Shown: positions 63,768 through 64,000 of the stretch, one piece after another | Position numbering within the stretch: the stretch's first letter is position 1 | Layout of the letters: every line of letters starts with the position of its first letter | Source of the DNA: Limnothrix sp. FACHB-406 | GTDB lineage: Bacteria; Cyanobacteriota; Cyanobacteriia; CACIAM-69d | DNA length: 64,000 nt | Assembly (NCBI RefSeq): GCF_014698235.1 | Contig: NZ_JACJSP010000020.1 | Location: 24,547 to 88,546 of the forward strand | Reading direction: 5' to 3' | Notes under the pieces: model-generated | The model's input: only the letters and a program-made list of their open reading frames with translations | What the model was told of the DNA's origin: nothing | Databases searched by the model: none | Made by a program: the position numbers and the translations under genes

Positions 63768-63871
63768 TCCATTCATGATCTGTCTCTGGTTAATTTGAGC
63801 AATAGGCGATCGCAACGGCTTGACGAGAAAACGCGCGATCGCTTTGATTCAATTCAGACTTCGCTCAGCCC

Positions 63872-64000
<129 letters not shown>

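Overview
The window is a piece of a cyanobacterial chromosome. Supporting evidence: the C-terminus of photosystem II D2 (psbD) at the right edge; a cyanobacterial-type tmRNA whose tag reads ANNIVPFARKTVAVA; PEP-CTERM surface proteins; a CobN with a cyanobacterial-type N-terminus; and dense GCGATCGC/CGATCG (HIP1-type) sites through most of the sequence. GC content is moderately high in the housekeeping parts. It falls in a few short islands (the methyltransferase gene near 5.2-6.0 kb, the gaps at 7.5-8.2 and 27.2-27.7 kb) and more mildly across about 48-62.5 kb. No transposase, CRISPR array, rRNA or classical tRNA gene was recognised.

Layout. 1-5.3 kb: 3' end of uvrB, purK (convergent), a secreted pentapeptide-repeat protein, a small holin-family membrane protein and a GAF-GGDEF diguanylate cyclase. 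5.2-10.5 kb: a cell-surface group with an FkbM-type methyltransferase, CsaB (polysaccharide pyruvyl transferase) and two tandem paralogous PEP-CTERM proteins. 10.8-18.8 kb: a TrpE/PabB chorismate enzyme, a probable free-standing structured RNA with its own promoter and terminator, then the rimP-nusA-ylxR-infB transcription/translation operon. 19-31.6 kb: a GST-like protein, a low-complexity-tail membrane protein, tmRNA, a DUF423 protein, a flavin amine oxidase lipoprotein, a 5-formyl-THF cyclo-ligase fused to a MoaD-like domain, a metallo-hydrolase, a universal stress protein and cobN. 31.8-41.6 kb: yebC, an RsbW-like kinase with an RsbU-like phosphatase, rsmH, argD, a small membrane protein, an SH3b protein and a class B penicillin-binding protein homologue that has lost its catalytic motifs. 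41.9-46.2 kb: potA-potD-potB-potC polyamine importer. 46.5-52.9 kb: mutL, a prohibitin-like protein, an SLC13 permease with a downstream membrane protein, and an orphan ParB. 53-61.2 kb: a LysR regulator divergent from an APC permease and two CadD-family transporters, a secreted protein with a PAP2 phosphatase, and TauE/SafE with a DUF1634 partner. 61.5-64 kb: cysA, a rubrerythrin behind a PerR/Fur-like palindrome, and the 3' end of psbD.

Functional groupings: protein synthesis and its quality control (rimP-nusA-ylxR-infB, tmRNA); surface decoration (FkbM, CsaB, PEP-CTERM proteins); partner-switching signalling (RsbU/RsbW-like pair); polyamine uptake (potADBC); a possible inorganic-sulfur/anion group (SLC13, TauE/SafE, CysA); and stress-related genes at the right end (rubrerythrin; a psbD copy not followed by psbC).

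The observations most worth following up are the FCL-MoaD fusion, the catalytically dead PBP homologue, the ~265-nt candidate RNA at 12.56-12.82 kb, the orphan ParB with flanking AAACCGTA motifs, the recurring 13-15-bp minisatellites in intergenic DNA, and the PerR/Fur-like operator of rubrerythrin.
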